NCBI RefSeq assembly: GCF_918698005.1
Contig: NZ_CAKKLJ010000005.1
Location: forward strand, 275,166 to 339,165
DNA: 64,000 bases
Source of the DNA: Microbacterium sp. Bi121
GTDB taxonomy: Bacteria > Actinomycetota > Actinomycetes > Actinomycetales > Microbacteriaceae
Reading direction: 5' to 3'
The position numbers and the translations under genes are program-made. The notes under the pieces are model-generated. The model ran no database searches, was not told where the DNA came from, and saw only the letters and a program-made list of their open reading frames with translations. Shown one piece after another: positions 17,455 through 27,196 of this stretch; the first letter of the stretch is position 1; each line of letters begins with the position of its first letter.

Positions 17455-20198
17455 TCGCGACCCGTCAGACCCCAGGCGTCCTCATCGCCCTGGTCCTCGT
17501 CGACTACGGGCTTCCCGTCGAACTGCGCCTCGATCGGATCGCGCCCGTAGTCGACGGACTCGGCAGCCGGGGCCGCAGCAGCGGCAGCAGGGGCAGCGGG
17601 CGCGGCAGAAGCCGGGGCATCCTGCCCGCGGAGCTTCGCCATCACCGCAGGCAGCTGCTCGGCGGTCACGAGCACGTCGCGCGCCTTCGACCCCTCGGAC
17701 GGCCCGACGATCTCGCGGGATTCGAGCAGGTCCATCAGGCGGCCCGCCTTCGCGAAGCCGACGCGGAGCTTGCGCTGCAGCATCGACGTCGAGCCGAACT
17801 GCGACGACACGACGAGCTCGGCCGCGGCGAGCAGCACCTCGAGGTCGTCGCCGATGTCTTCGTCGACCTCCTTCTTCTTCGCCGGATCCATCGCCTCTTG
17901 AACGTCAGCGCGGTACTCGGGTCGCGCCTGGGCCGTCACGTGCTTGACGACGGCGTCGATCTCGCTCTCCTCGACCCAGGCGCCCTGCAGCCGGAACGGC
18001 TTTGACGATCCCATCGGCGAGAACAGGGCATCGCCCTGGCCGATGAGCTTGTCGGCACCTGGCGCGTCGAGGATGACCCGGCTGTCCGTGACGCTCGTCA
18101 CGGCGAATGCCAGGCGGGAGGGCACGTTGGCCTTGATGAGACCGGTGACGACGTCGACGCTCGGACGCTGCGTCGCGAGGACCAGGTGGATACCGGACGC
18201 GCGGGCGAGCTGCGTGATGCGCACGATCGAGTCCTCGACGTCGCGCGGGGCGACCATCATGAGGTCGGCGAGCTCGTCGACCACGACGAGCAGATACGGG
18301 TACGGCTTGAGCACGCGTTCACTGCCGACCGGCACCTCGACCTCACCGGCGCGGACGGCCTTGTTGAAGTCATCGATGTGACGGAATCCGAACGACGCGA
18401 GGTCGTCGTACCGCATGTCCATCTCCTTCACCACCCACTGCAGAGCCTCTGCGGCCTTCTTCGGATTGGTGATGATGGGCGTGATCAGGTGGGGCACACC
18501 CGCGTAGCTGGTGAGCTCCACGCGCTTGGGGTCGATCAGGACCATGCGCACGTCAGCCGGGCGCGCGCGCATCAGCAGGCTCGTGATCATCGAGTTCACG
18601 AAGCTCGACTTACCCGATCCCGTGGACCCTGCCACCAGCAGGTGCGGCATCTTGGCGAGGTTCGCGACGACGAAGTTGCCGCCGACGTCCTTGCCGACGC
18701 CGACTGTGAGCGGATGAGCGCTCTTCTGCGCGGCTGCGGAGCGGATCACGTCGCCGAGGGCGACGGTCTCGCGGTCGGTGTTCGGGATCTCGATGCCGAT
18801 CGCGCTCTTGCCGGGGATCGGCGAGAGGATGCGCACGTCGTTGGATGCCACGGCATAGGCGATGTTGTTGCTGAGCTGAGTGATCTTCTCGACCTTGACG
18901 CCGTGGCCGACCTCGACCTCGTACTGCGTCACCGTCGGGCCGCGCGAGAAGCCCGTCACCTTGGCGTCGACCTTGAACTGGGTCAGCACGCTCGTGATCT
19001 GCTCGACGATCCTGTCGTTCGCCTCGGAGCGTGCGACGGACGGGGGGCCCTCGCTCAGCACGCCGGGCGACGGGAGGACGTACGGAGTGCTGGGCGCCTG
19101 CAGACCCCGGTCGCCGGGGCCCTCTGTGCCGAAACCGGAGAGGCCTGGGAGCTCCGGCTGTTCGCCGGTGTCACCGGAGTCGTCGAGCAGCGCGGTGCTG
19201 CCGTGCTTGCCGAGGCCAGCCATGACGCCCTCGACGTCGGTGAGCACTTCGGTAGCGGCATCCGAAGCGTCGGCCAGGATCACGGCCTGGTCGTAGGCGT
19301 TGTTGTCGTACGGCTCGTCCGTCGGCGTGAGCAGCTCGGTCAGATCCTGCGAGCCGATCCCCTCGTCCGGGTCCTCTTCGCGACCGCTCTTGTTACGACG
19401 CCACCACGGCAGGGAGTCGTCCTCGGCGATCTCGACGAGGTCACCCGAATCGCCATCGGCGCTGCCGCTCTCCGCTCTCTCCGGGCGCTCGGCGCCGAAC
19501 ATCCAGGCGTACAGATCGCCGAGACGCGCGCCGATCTTGTTCGGCGGAGTCTTGGTGATGATCAGGATGCTGAGCAGCGCCAGCAGCCCCAGAACGATAT
19601 AGGCGACGATGTCGGTCAGATACGACAGCGGCTCGCCCAGCATCCAGCCGAACAGTCCTCCTGCGGCGCTGAGCGCCGGCATGCCCTGCTTGGGCTCCGG
19701 CTGTCCGCCGGCCACGTGGCAGATGCCGGCGATCGAGATGACGAACAGGCCGAAGCCGATGCCGATGCGACCGTTGTCGTGGACGGAAGACGGATGCCGG
19801 AACAGCCACCCTGCGAGGATCAGCAGCATCACCGGCATGAGGAACGCGGTGCGGCCGATCAGCCCGCCGACGGTGTACGCGCTGATGTTCTGCGCGATCT
19901 CGTTGCCGATGAAGAACCACTCGTCGACCGCGCCGAGGCAGGCCAGGATCACCAGCAGGAACGGGAACCCGTCACGACGCTGGTCCTTCTCGAGAGCCTC
20001 GGGGCCGAACGCCCGGAACAGCCCGCCGACGCCGTGCGCGAGTCCGATCCATGCGCGCACGATGAGCGCGGGCTTGTCGTCCTCGTCGATGTACTTCTTC
20101 GGAGCAGCCGGGATCTTCTTCGTCGGAGCCGTCTGCCCCTTGGCGCGCGCCTGAGTCTTCTCCGACGCGCGCGAGGTCTTCGTGGTGCTCCTGGCCAT
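17451..20198 (-). CDS. ftsK: DNA translocase FtsK/SpoIIIE
   Basis: 915 residues. It has four or five N-terminal membrane segments within the first 220 residues, an acidic low-complexity linker, then the RecA-like motor with Walker [11 protein letters not shown] and Walker [13 protein letters not shown], and a C-terminal gamma winged helix ([24 protein letters not shown]). It pumps DNA at the septum and activates XerCD. ATG 20198 is preferred to GTG 20204 because TAGTCT ends exactly 6 bases before it, the window-wide leaderless spacing. Confidence 0.95.
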   Translation of the reverse strand: MARSTTKTSRASEKTQARAKGQTAPTKKIPAAPKKYIDEDDKPALIVRAWIGLAHGVGGLFRAFGPEALEKDQRRDGFPFLLVILACLGAVDEWFFIGNEIAQNISAYTVGGLIGRTAFLMPVMLLILAGWLFRHPSSVHDNGRIGIGFGLFVISIAGICHVAGGQPEPKQGMPALSAAGGLFGWMLGEPLSYLTDIVAYIVLGLLALLSILIITKTPPNKIGARLGDLYAWMFGAERPERAESGSADGDSGDLVEIAEDDSLPWWRRNKSGREEDPDEGIGSQDLTELLTPTDEPYDNNAYDQAVILADASDAATEVLTDVEGVMAGLGKHGSTALLDDSGDTGEQPELPGLSGFGTEGPGDRGLQAPSTPYVLPSPGVLSEGPPSVARSEANDRIVEQITSVLTQFKVDAKVTGFSRGPTVTQYEVEVGHGVKVEKITQLSNNIAYAVASNDVRILSPIPGKSAIGIEIPNTDRETVALGDVIRSAAAQKSAHPLTVGVGKDVGGNFVVANLAKMPHLLVAGSTGSGKSSFVNSMITSLLMRARPADVRMVLIDPKRVELTSYAGVPHLITPIITNPKKAAEALQWVVKEMDMRYDDLASFGFRHIDDFNKAVRAGEVEVPVGSERVLKPYPYLLVVVDELADLMMVAPRDVEDSIVRITQLARASGIHLVLATQRPSVDVVTGLIKANVPSRLAFAVTSVTDSRVILDAPGADKLIGQGDALFSPMGSSKPFRLQGAWVEESEIDAVVKHVTAQARPEYRADVQEAMDPAKKKEVDEDIGDDLEVLLAAAELVVSSQFGSTSMLQRKLRVGFAKAGRLMDLLESREIVGPSEGSKARDVLVTAEQLPAVMAKLRGQDAPASAAPAAPAAAAAAPAAESVDYGRDPIEAQFDGKPVVDEDQGDEDAWGLTGRD

Positions 20199-20204
20199 AC
20201 CCAC

Positions 20205-20210
20205 AGACTA
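20205..20210 (-). promoter_or_regulatory. -10 box TAGTCT, ftsK, leaderless
   Basis: TAGTCT on the minus strand with a 6-base gap (GTGGGT) to ATG 20198. It decides the ftsK start codon. Confidence 0.5.
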
Positions 20211-20284
20211 CGTTCGGGTGCCGACACAGCCGCGTAATGACGCGGCTTTCCAGACGATCCGGCAGCCCGAACGAACCGTGACGA

Positions 20285-21961
20285 TCAGGCTTCGATGACG
20301 AGAGGGACGATCATCGGACGACGGCGCAGCTTCTGGTTGACCCAGCGTCCGATCGTGCGACGGACGACCTGCGAGAGCGCGTGCGTGTCGCGGACGCCGT
20401 TGCCGGACGCCTCCTTGAGCGCTGCGACGATCTTCGGCACGACGTCCTCGAACACCGCATCGTCCTCGGCGATCCCTCGGGCGTGGATCTCAGGGCCCGT
20501 GATGATGCGCCCGGTGGCGGCATCCACCACGACGATGATCGAGACGAAGCCCTCCTCGCCCAGGATCCGGCGGTCCTTGAGGTCGGCGTCCGTGATCTCG
20601 CCGACCGTGGAGCCGTCCACGTACACGAAGCCGATGTCGTACTGACCTGCGACGCGCGCGTCACCGTCCTTGAGGTCGATGATCGTGCCGTTCGACGCGA
20701 GGAACGTGTTCTCGACCGGGATGCCTGTTTCCTGGGCGAGCTTGGCGTTCGCCATCAGGTGCCGGTACTCGCCGTGCACGGGGAGCACGTTCTTGGGCCT
20801 GAGGATGTTATAGCAGTAGATCAGCTCGCCGGCGGCGGCGTGACCGGAGACGTGCACACGGGCGTTGGCCTTGTGCACGACGTTCGCACCGAGCTTGGTG
20901 AGGCCGTCGATCACGCGGTACACCGCGTTCTCGTTGCCGGGGATGAGGCTCGAGGCGAGGATGACGGTGTCCCCCTCCCCCGGCTCGATCGCGTGATCCA
21001 GGTTCGCCATGCGACTGAGCACGGCCATCGGCTCGCCCTGGGATCCCGTCGACATGTAGACGATCTTGTCGTCTGGCAGGTCCTTGGCCTTCTTGTAGTC
21101 GATGAGCACGTTCTCCGGCACCTTCAGGTAGCCGAGGTCTGCGGCGATGCCCATGTTGCGGACCATGCTGCGGCCGAGCAGTGCGACGCGGCGGCCGTTC
21201 GCGTGAGCGGCGTCGAGCACCTGCTGCACGCGATGAACGTGGCTCGAGAAGCTCGCGACGATCACTCGCCGCTGCGCCTTGGCGATCACCTGATCGAGCA
21301 CCGGCCCGATCGAGCGCTCCGTCGGCGTGAAGCCAGGGACATCGGCGTTGGTGGAGTCGACGAGGAACAGGTCGACGCCCTCTTCACCGAGACGCGAGAA
21401 GGCGCGCAGGTCGGTGATGCGACCGTCCAGCGGCAGCTGGTCCATCTTGAAGTCGCCTGTTGCGAGGACGAGGCCGGCCGGAGTGCGGATCGCGACGGCG
21501 AGGGCGTCCGGAATCGAGTGGTTCACCGCGACGAACTCGAGGTCGAACGGTCCGACCTTCTCGTGCTGCCCCTCCTTCACCGTGAGGGTGAAGGGCTTGA
21601 TCCGATGCTCCTTGAGCTTCGCCTCGACGAGAGCCAGCGTCAGACCCGAGCCGATCAGCGGGATGTCGCTCTTCAGGCGGAGCAGGTACGGGACCGCGCC
21701 GATGTGGTCCTCGTGACCGTGCGTGAGCACGACGCCGACGATGTCGTCGAGGCGGTCCTTGATCGGCTCGAAGTCCGGCAGGATCAGGTCGACACCTGGC
21801 TGGTGATCCTCGGGGAACAGCACTCCGCAGTCCACGATGAGGATCTTGCCGTCGAACTCGAAGGTCGTCATGTTGCGGCCGACCTCGCCGAGCCCGCCGA
21901 GCGGGATGATGCGGAGCGTTCCCTCCGCGAGCTGTTCAGGGGCGGCGATGGGAATGGACAT
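20285..21961 (-). CDS. rnj: Ribonuclease J
   Basis: 558 residues. Metallo-beta-lactamase fold with HGHEDH (residues 81-86), the beta-CASP insert, and the C-terminal domain. RNase J has 5'-3' exonuclease and endonuclease activity and processes rRNA and mRNA. It lies 78 bases after dapA, the conserved actinobacterial dapA-rnj arrangement, and has a GAGGAGAC ribosome site before the ATG. Confidence 0.95.
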   Translation of the reverse strand: MSIPIAAPEQLAEGTLRIIPLGGLGEVGRNMTTFEFDGKILIVDCGVLFPEDHQPGVDLILPDFEPIKDRLDDIVGVVLTHGHEDHIGAVPYLLRLKSDIPLIGSGLTLALVEAKLKEHRIKPFTLTVKEGQHEKVGPFDLEFVAVNHSIPDALAVAIRTPAGLVLATGDFKMDQLPLDGRITDLRAFSRLGEEGVDLFLVDSTNADVPGFTPTERSIGPVLDQVIAKAQRRVIVASFSSHVHRVQQVLDAAHANGRRVALLGRSMVRNMGIAADLGYLKVPENVLIDYKKAKDLPDDKIVYMSTGSQGEPMAVLSRMANLDHAIEPGEGDTVILASSLIPGNENAVYRVIDGLTKLGANVVHKANARVHVSGHAAAGELIYCYNILRPKNVLPVHGEYRHLMANAKLAQETGIPVENTFLASNGTIIDLKDGDARVAGQYDIGFVYVDGSTVGEITDADLKDRRILGEEGFVSIIVVVDAATGRIITGPEIHARGIAEDDAVFEDVVPKIVAALKEASGNGVRDTHALSQVVRRTIGRWVNQKLRRRPMIVPLVIEA

Positions 21962-22039
21962 TCATGTCTCCTCAGTCGAGCACCTGCGGTGCTCGTGTTG
22001 CTGTGGGCGCCTTCTGCGCCCGTCGCCTTCACGTATGTG

Positions 22040-23017
22040 TCAGCGGGTGGTGCCGTGCACCTTCGGAAGCGCGCCGCCGGCGGCCGCATTGCGGTCGGGG
22101 CGGAAGTTCGAGAAATCAGCGCCGGTCACATCCTTGACGAGAGCCAGCTCGTCCTCGATGAGAGCGGCCTCCCACTCCTCCGGCCCCACCAGGGGCAGGC
22201 GGACGCGGGGGCTGGAGATGCGGCCGAGGCCGTGCAGGATGTACTTCGCCGAAACAGTGCCGGGCACGTGGGTCATCGTGGCCCGCACCAGCGGCTCCAG
22301 GCGCTTGTGCTCGGCCGTCGCGGTTGCGAGGTCGCCGCGGTTCACGGCATCCATGATCGTGCGATACGGCGCCGCGGTGATGTTCGCGGTCACGCCGATG
22401 AGACCGGACGCGCCGATCGCCAGGTGCGGGAGCACATTGGCGTCGTCGCCGGAGAAGTACATCAGGTCGGTCTGGTTCAGCACTCGGCTGACCTCGCTGA
22501 AGTCGCCCTTGGCGTCCTTCACGGCGAGGATGTTGGGATGCTTGGCCAGGCGCAGGATCGTCTCGTACTTGATCGGGACGCCCGTTCGGCCTGGGATGTC
22601 GTAGAGGATGACCGGCAGATCGGTGGCATCGGCGACGAGTCGGAAGTGCGTGAGGATGCCGGCCTGCGTGGGCTTGTTGTAGTAAGGCGTGACGATCATG
22701 ATGCCGTCGGCGCCGGCCTTCTCGCTGGCTTTGTACAGCTCGATGGCGTGCGCCGTCTCGTTCGATCCACCGCCCGTGATGATCTTCGCGCGTCCGGCGG
22801 ACACCGATCGGCCCACCTCGACGAGCTTGAGCTTCTCCGGGTCGGTGAGGGTCGATGTCTCCCCCGTCGTGCCGGTGACGACGATGCCGTCCGCACCGGC
22901 GCCGATCACGTCATCCATGTGCTTCTCGGTGGCGGCCCAATCGACTTCGCCGTCTGCCGTCATCGGAGTGACGAGCGCGACGAGGACCTGACCGAAGGGG
23001 TTGTCCGAGTGCGTCAT
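22040..23017 (-). CDS. dapA: 4-hydroxy-tetrahydrodipicolinate synthase
   Basis: 325 residues. It condenses pyruvate with aspartate semialdehyde, the first step toward diaminopimelate and lysine. The TIM barrel shows GTTGETSTL, the catalytic Tyr139 in LYDIPGRTG and the Schiff-base Lys167 in ILAVKDAKGD. ATG 23017 is chosen because a TACGCT box lies 6 bases upstream and the N-terminus FGQVLVALVTPM aligns with the family. It is probably co-transcribed with rnj. Confidence 0.95.
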   Translation of the reverse strand: MTHSDNPFGQVLVALVTPMTADGEVDWAATEKHMDDVIGAGADGIVVTGTTGETSTLTDPEKLKLVEVGRSVSAGRAKIITGGGSNETAHAIELYKASEKAGADGIMIVTPYYNKPTQAGILTHFRLVADATDLPVILYDIPGRTGVPIKYETILRLAKHPNILAVKDAKGDFSEVSRVLNQTDLMYFSGDDANVLPHLAIGASGLIGVTANITAAPYRTIMDAVNRGDLATATAEHKRLEPLVRATMTHVPGTVSAKYILHGLGRISSPRVRLPLVGPEEWEAALIEDELALVKDVTGADFSNFRPDRNAAAGGALPKVHGTTR

Positions 23018-23023
23018 GCTCCC

Positions 23024-23029
23024 AGCGTA
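23024..23029 (-). promoter_or_regulatory. -10 box TACGCT, dapA, leaderless
   Basis: TACGCT on the minus strand with a 6-base gap (GGGAGC) to ATG 23017. Confidence 0.5.
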
Positions 23030-23059
23030 TCGGTTTCGGCCCTGCCTGACCGCGCCGGA

Positions 23060-23065
23060 TAGGCT
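23060..23065 (+). promoter_or_regulatory. -10 box TAGGCT, NUDIX gene, leaderless
   Basis: TAGGCT with a 7-base gap to ATG 23073. It faces away from the dapA -10 box only 30 bases off. Confidence 0.5.
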
Positions 23066-23072
23066 CGCGTTC

Positions 23073-23612
23073 ATGACCTGGCAGACCGAGGATTCCCGCG
23101 TCGTGTACGAGAATCCGTGGATCTCCGTTCGAGAGGACGCCGTGACCGGGCCTGCCGGCGACGGCATCTACGGCGTCGTGACCCTGCGCAACCCCGCCGT
23201 GTTCATCGTGGCTCTGGATGAGACCGACCGGGTCTGCCTCGTCACCCTCGACCGCTACACGGTGGGGCGATCCATCGAGGTCCCTGCCGGCGGCAGCGAC
23301 GGCGAGGATCCGCTGACCGCCGCGCAGCGAGAGTTGCGCGAAGAGACCGGCCTGCAGGCTGAGCAGTGGACGCCGATCGGCACCATGAACGCCTTGAACG
23401 GAGTCACGGTCGCGCCGGAGCACGTGTTCCTCGCGCGCGGCCTGAGCGGCGCCGCCGCCGACGTGGAGGATGCCGAGGACGAAGGCATCGAAGAGGTGTC
23501 ATGGGTGCCGTTCTCAGACGCGCTGGCCATGGTGGCCGACGGCCGCATCACCGACGGTGAGACCGTGGCTGCGCTGGCATACGCCGGCATCCATCTCGGA
23601 CGATTCGTGTAA
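23073..23612 (+). CDS. NUDIX hydrolase, ADP-ribose pyrophosphatase type
   Basis: 179 residues. The Nudix box EDPLTAAQRELREETGL (about 78-94) has the complete metal-binding REL-REETG core, preceded by EVPAGG as in ADP-ribose pyrophosphatases. The loop before the first Glu is one residue shorter than the consensus. It probably cleaves nucleoside diphosphate derivatives such as ADP-ribose. It stands alone, divergent from dapA and convergent with the SDR gene. Confidence 0.85.
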   Translation: MTWQTEDSRVVYENPWISVREDAVTGPAGDGIYGVVTLRNPAVFIVALDETDRVCLVTLDRYTVGRSIEVPAGGSDGEDPLTAAQRELREETGLQAEQWTPIGTMNALNGVTVAPEHVFLARGLSGAAADVEDAEDEGIEEVSWVPFSDALAMVADGRITDGETVAALAYAGIHLGRFV

Positions 23613-23628
23613 CGGGGCAGCCCGCGGT

Positions 23629-24390
23629 TCAGACGCGCCCGCGGCGAGCGGCGCCTGCCGTGAGCGCCGACGGCAGCACGCGCGTCAGCGCCACGACCGC
23701 CTTGTAGCGGAGCGAAGGGACGGACACGGCCTTGCCGCGTGCGGCATCTCTGAGCCCTTCACGGACGACATCAGGCGCGTTCAGCCACCCGATTGCGGGG
23801 ATCCCCTCGTGACCCGGTGCGAGGCCCATCCGCTCATGGAAGGTCGTGTGCGTGAATCCTGGACACACCGCGGTCACCGTCACGCCGTCACGGGAGTACT
23901 CCGCGTTCGCCCATCGGCTGAAGCCGATCAGCCACTGCTTGCACGCCGAATAGGTCGACCTGGAGATGAATCCGGCGACGGATGCCACGTTGATGATCCG
24001 CCCGCCGCGACCGCGCATCGCGCCGAGCGCGGCGTGCATGAGCCGCATCGGCGCTTCGACGTGGATGCGAAGGTGCCGCACCTCGTCTTCGATGTCGTTG
24101 TCTGCGAAGTGCAGCGGGAGTCCGAATCCGGCGTTGTTCACGAGGACGTCGATCGGATGCTCCGTGTCGCTGACGCGGGTCACGACGCTCTGCATCCCTT
24201 CCGCGGTCACCAGGTCTGCGGCGAGGACCTCGACGGCGATGCCGTTCGCTTCGCGGAGTTCCGCTGCCAACGCCTCGAGCGAGCCGGCCGAGCGTGCGAC
24301 GACGACGAGATCGGCACCGCGTGCGGCGAGCTGGCGTGCGAACTCAGCGCCGAGGCCGGCGCTCGCACCCGTGATCAGCGCGACGGGCAT
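23629..24390 (-). CDS. Short-chain dehydrogenase/reductase
   Basis: 253 residues. Classical SDR: nucleotide loop TGASAGLGAEFA near the N-terminus, NNAGFG, catalytic Ser in VASVAGF, Tyr-x3-Lys in YSACK, and PGFTHT after the active site. It reduces or oxidises a carbonyl/alcohol with NAD(P)H; the substrate is unknown. The ATG shares one base with the dfr stop (TGATG), so it is translated from the thyA-dfr mRNA. The association with folate genes may be only operonic. Confidence 0.85.
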   Translation of the reverse strand: MPVALITGASAGLGAEFARQLAARGADLVVVARSAGSLEALAAELREANGIAVEVLAADLVTAEGMQSVVTRVSDTEHPIDVLVNNAGFGLPLHFADNDIEDEVRHLRIHVEAPMRLMHAALGAMRGRGGRIINVASVAGFISRSTYSACKQWLIGFSRWANAEYSRDGVTVTAVCPGFTHTTFHERMGLAPGHEGIPAIGWLNAPDVVREGLRDAARGKAVSVPSLRYKAVVALTRVLPSALTAGAARRGRV

Positions 24391-24866
24391 CAGCGCTCGT
24401 ACCCCAGGAACCGGTAGCGGATGCCGCTGCGGGACGTTCGCCACTCCCCCTCGTCGACGAGCCGCCAACCCTCCTTCGAAGGTGCATAGGCGTCTCCGGC
24501 CACCTCGAGATCGAGCTCGGTGACCTCCAGTCGGTCGGCGTCGCCGATCACCTGGGCGAAGATCTCGGCCCCGCCGATGATCCACACCTTGTCGAGACCG
24601 CGGACGGCGGCGGGCAGATCCGCCGCGCGGCTGGCGCCTTTCGCCTCCCAGTCCTGCTGGCGCGTGATCACGATGTTCTCGCGGCCGGGCAGCGGGCGGA
24701 AGCGCTCGGGCAACGAGTCCCACGTTTTGCGCCCCATCACGACCGGGGCGGTGATCGTGACGTCCTTGAAGTGCGCCAGATCCTCCGGGACGTGCCACGG
24801 CATCCCGCCCTCTGCACCGATGACGCCGCCGGCGGCCTCGGCCCAGATCAGACCGACCCAGGTCAT
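24390..24866 (-). CDS. folA: Dihydrofolate reductase
   Basis: 158 residues. It regenerates tetrahydrofolate used up by thymidylate synthase. Conserved elements: [21 protein letters not shown] with the active-site acid, [19 protein letters not shown], and [10 protein letters not shown] for NADPH. It overlaps thyA by 4 bases upstream and the SDR by one base downstream, so thyA-folA-SDR is one coupled operon. Confidence 0.95.
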   Translation of the reverse strand: MTWVGLIWAEAAGGVIGAEGGMPWHVPEDLAHFKDVTITAPVVMGRKTWDSLPERFRPLPGRENIVITRQQDWEAKGASRAADLPAAVRGLDKVWIIGGAEIFAQVIGDADRLEVTELDLEVAGDAYAPSKEGWRLVDEGEWRTSRSGIRYRFLGYER

Positions 24867-25672
24867 ACGGCCACCGCCGCACGGATCGCGGGGTGGTGCT
24901 GGTAGTCCTCGATGACGAGATCGTCGTACGCGTAGTCGAAGATGGACTCCGGCTTCCGCGCGAACCGCAGCGTCGGGTACGGATATGCCTCACGCGAGAG
25001 CTGCTCCCGCACCTGGTCGACGTGGTTGTCGTACACGTGGCAGTCGCCGCCGGTCCAGACGAGGTCGCCGGGCTCGAGACCTGCCTGTTGGGCGATCATC
25101 ATCGTCAGCAGCGCGTAGCTGGCGATGTTGAACGGCACGCCGAGGAACATGTCCGCGCTCCGCTGGTACAGCTGGCACGAGAGTCTGCCGTCCGCGACGT
25201 AGAACTGGAAGAGCGCGTGGCAGGGCGCGAGGGCCATGTCGGGGATGTCGGCGGGATTCCACGCCGAGACGATGAGGCGCCGGGAATCCGGTGTCGCGCC
25301 GATCTGCTCGACGACCTGGGACAGCTGGTCGATGTGACCGCCGTCCGGTGTCGGCCACGAACGCCACTGCACGCCGTACACCGGCCCGAGCTCGCCGTCG
25401 GCATCGGCCCACTCGTCCCAGATCGTGACGCCGTTCTCCTGCAGCCAGGACACGTTCGAGTCTCCGCGCAGGAACCAGAGCAGCTCGTAGGCGATCGACT
25501 TGAAATGCACGCGCTTGGTGGTGATGAGCGGGAAGCCCTGCGACAGGTCGAACCGGATCTGACGACCGAAGACACTGGTGGTGCCGGTTCCGGTGCGATC
25601 GTCCTTGTGCGTGCCGGTCTCGAGCACGTCTCGGAGCAGATCTTCGTACGGCGTGGGGACGGCTTCGCTCAT
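24863..25672 (-). CDS. thyA: Thymidylate synthase
   Basis: 269 residues. It methylates dUMP to dTMP with methylene-tetrahydrofolate. Catalytic Cys151 lies in [14 protein letters not shown]. Phosphate-binding DRTGTGT and [11 protein letters not shown], and the C-terminal [15 protein letters not shown], are intact. No flavin-dependent ThyX is seen in the window. ATG 25672 follows TATCGT by 7 bases. Confidence 0.97.
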   Translation of the reverse strand: MSEAVPTPYEDLLRDVLETGTHKDDRTGTGTTSVFGRQIRFDLSQGFPLITTKRVHFKSIAYELLWFLRGDSNVSWLQENGVTIWDEWADADGELGPVYGVQWRSWPTPDGGHIDQLSQVVEQIGATPDSRRLIVSAWNPADIPDMALAPCHALFQFYVADGRLSCQLYQRSADMFLGVPFNIASYALLTMMIAQQAGLEPGDLVWTGGDCHVYDNHVDQVREQLSREAYPYPTLRFARKPESIFDYAYDDLVIEDYQHHPAIRAAVAV

Positions 25673-25679
25673 GCCTCAC

Positions 25680-25685
25680 ACGATA
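25680..25685 (-). promoter_or_regulatory. -10 box TATCGT, thyA operon, leaderless
   Basis: TATCGT on the minus strand with a 7-base gap to ATG 25672. Confidence 0.45.
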
Positions 25686-25738
25686 CCCGGCGTCCGTCAT
25701 GAGCGGTCATATCCGCGCCCTGGTCCGCGTGGTCGCCC

Positions 25739-25744
25739 TATCCT
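25739..25744 (+). promoter_or_regulatory. -10 box TATCCT, thioredoxin gene, leaderless
   Basis: TATCCT with a 6-base gap (CGGAGC) to ATG 25751. Confidence 0.5.
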
Positions 25745-25750
25745 CGGAGC

Positions 25751-26200
25751 ATGTCCGTCACGACCGCGCTTCTGATCGCCGGCGCTCTCGTGGTGCTCAC
25801 CGCCGTGGCCGGGATCGCGCTCCGCGCGCAGGACGGACGCACGCGCACCGGCGGCGGCGTCCTGGTCCGTGCCGACGACCTGCCCGGCGGGCTTCCTGCA
25901 TCGGCCGCGCTCGTGCAGTTCAGCACCGAGCTGTGCGCGCGGTGCCCGCAGGTACGGCGCCTGCTCGGCGAGATCGCCGGAAATCGGAGCATCCCCCACC
26001 TCGAGGTGGACCTCACCACGCGCAGCGACCTCGCGACGAGATACCACGTCCTGCAGACACCGACGACGATCCTCATCGATGCATCCGGCAGAGTCGTGTC
26101 CCGCTGGGGAGGCGTTCCGGATCGACGGTCGATCGATGAGGCCGTCAGCGCTCTTGTCGGCGCTCCGTCGGCCCCCCTTCAGAATCAGGAGCAGTCATGA
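25751..26200 (+). CDS. Membrane-anchored thioredoxin-family protein
   Basis: 149 residues. One N-terminal membrane segment (about residues 4-25) is followed by a thioredoxin fold facing outward by prediction. The redox motif is CARC (Cys62, Cys65) rather than CGPC, and the cis-proline loop reads QTPTT. It should shuttle electrons to or from extracytoplasmic thiols. It overlaps the DUF4395 gene by 4 bases (ATGA), and an OsmC gene follows, suggesting a shared oxidative-stress role (inference). Confidence 0.82.
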   Translation: MSVTTALLIAGALVVLTAVAGIALRAQDGRTRTGGGVLVRADDLPGGLPASAALVQFSTELCARCPQVRRLLGEIAGNRSIPHLEVDLTTRSDLATRYHVLQTPTTILIDASGRVVSRWGGVPDRRSIDEAVSALVGAPSAPLQNQEQS

Positions 26201-26676
26201 CCGGTCCCGCTGGAATCGATCCGAGAGGCCCCCGCTTCGCCGCGACGATCACGTCCGTGCTGCTGCTCGCAGCCCTGGTGCTGAACCTCGTCGGCCTGTC
26301 GGAGGCGCCCAGGGCCCTCGGCCCCGGTTTCGTGCTGCTCCTCATCATCGCCCTGCTGTTCCTCTGGGGCGCGGCGTGGCCGCGCACGGCGCCCTGGGGG
26401 GCGATCTTCCGCCGGTTCGTCCGGCCACGGCTGTCGGCTCCCGCAGAGTTGGAAGACCCCCGGCCGCCGCGCTTCGCACAGGGCGTCGGACTCGCGGTTG
26501 TCGGCATCGGACTCGTCCTGCATCTGATCGGGGTTCCGTTGGCGCTCCCGATCGCAACCGGCGCCGCCTTCATCGCTGCCTTCCTCAACGCCGCCTTCTC
26601 GTTCTGCCTCGGATGCCAGATCTACCTGCTGCTGCAGCGTGCCGGGGTGGTCGGTCGCCGGGCTCCCGCGGTCTGA
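26197..26676 (+). CDS. DUF4395 membrane protein with CxxC
   Basis: 159 residues with about four membrane helices. It contains an internal repeat: DPRGPRFAATI near residue 8 and DPRPPRFAQGV near residue 88, each introducing two helices. The second half ends with FSFCLGCQIYLLLQR, where Cys137 and Cys140 form a CxxC at a membrane boundary. DUF4395 proteins are often encoded beside thioredoxin-like proteins; function is not established. Coupled to the upstream thioredoxin gene by a 4-base overlap. Confidence 0.82.
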   Translation: MTGPAGIDPRGPRFAATITSVLLLAALVLNLVGLSEAPRALGPGFVLLLIIALLFLWGAAWPRTAPWGAIFRRFVRPRLSAPAELEDPRPPRFAQGVGLAVVGIGLVLHLIGVPLALPIATGAAFIAAFLNAAFSFCLGCQIYLLLQRAGVVGRRAPAV

Positions 26677-26745
26677 GCGCCGGTTCCCCGCAGGTCGCGT
26701 GGTCGATAGGCTGGCCGAACACCAGCCACGACCCCTGGAGGAATC

Positions 26746-27171
26746 ATGCCCGTCACCAGCGAAGCAGCCACGACCTGGACCGGTTCTCTCACGGAGGGAT
26801 CGGGAACCGTTCGATTCTCGTCGTCGAACCTCGGCACCTTCCCCATCGATTGGAAGTCGCGCAGCGAGGGCTCCGAGACGACCACCACGCCGGAAGAGCT
26901 CATCGCCGCAGCGCACGCATCGTGCTTCTGCATGGCGCTCTCGCACGCGCTGTCCGAGAACGGCACTCCGCCGGAGCGCGTCGACACCACGGCGTCGGTG
27001 ACGTTCAAGCCGGGAACCGGAATCACCGGCAGCCACCTGAACGTGAATGCGAAGGTGCCAGGGCTCACGGCGGAGCAGTTCCAGGAGATCGCCGAGGGCG
27101 CGAAGACAGGGTGCCCGGTGTCTCAGGCGCTCTCAGGCATCGAGATCACCCTCGAGGCGACACTCGCCTGA
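26746..27171 (+). CDS. OsmC/Ohr-family peroxidase
   Basis: 141 residues. The OsmC fold shows TTPEELIAAAHASCFCMALSHAL with the peroxidatic cysteine (Cys60 or Cys62) and TGCPVSQAL with the resolving Cys123. These dimers reduce organic hydroperoxides using thiols. There is a strong GGAGG ribosome site 6 bases before the ATG, and a TAGGCT box about 35 bases upstream, so it can be expressed alone as well as with the thioredoxin-DUF4395 pair. Confidence 0.9.
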   Translation: MPVTSEAATTWTGSLTEGSGTVRFSSSNLGTFPIDWKSRSEGSETTTTPEELIAAAHASCFCMALSHALSENGTPPERVDTTASVTFKPGTGITGSHLNVNAKVPGLTAEQFQEIAEGAKTGCPVSQALSGIEITLEATLA

Positions 27172-27191
27172 CCCTTCGACAGGCTCAGGGA
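27172..27191. repeat. Dispersed 20-bp repeat, copy 1
   Basis: CCCTTCGACAGGCTCAGGGA, identical to 40431-40450. An imperfect palindrome (CCCT/AGGG ends). It sits between the osmC stop and the stop of the convergent membrane-protein gene. Confidence 0.7.
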
Positions 27192-27196
27192 CCGAT

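Noticed and set aside
20381..23062. An 893-codon plus-strand frame opposite rnj and dapA, and similar long frames opposite ftsK (18186-20237), pnp (30267-31724), miaB (11916-13796) and aspA (44678-46714)
   Set aside because: They lie antisense to confidently identified genes, have Arg/Asp/His/Val-rich low-complexity translations and no recognisable domains. High-GC coding DNA leaves antisense frames open by codon bias.
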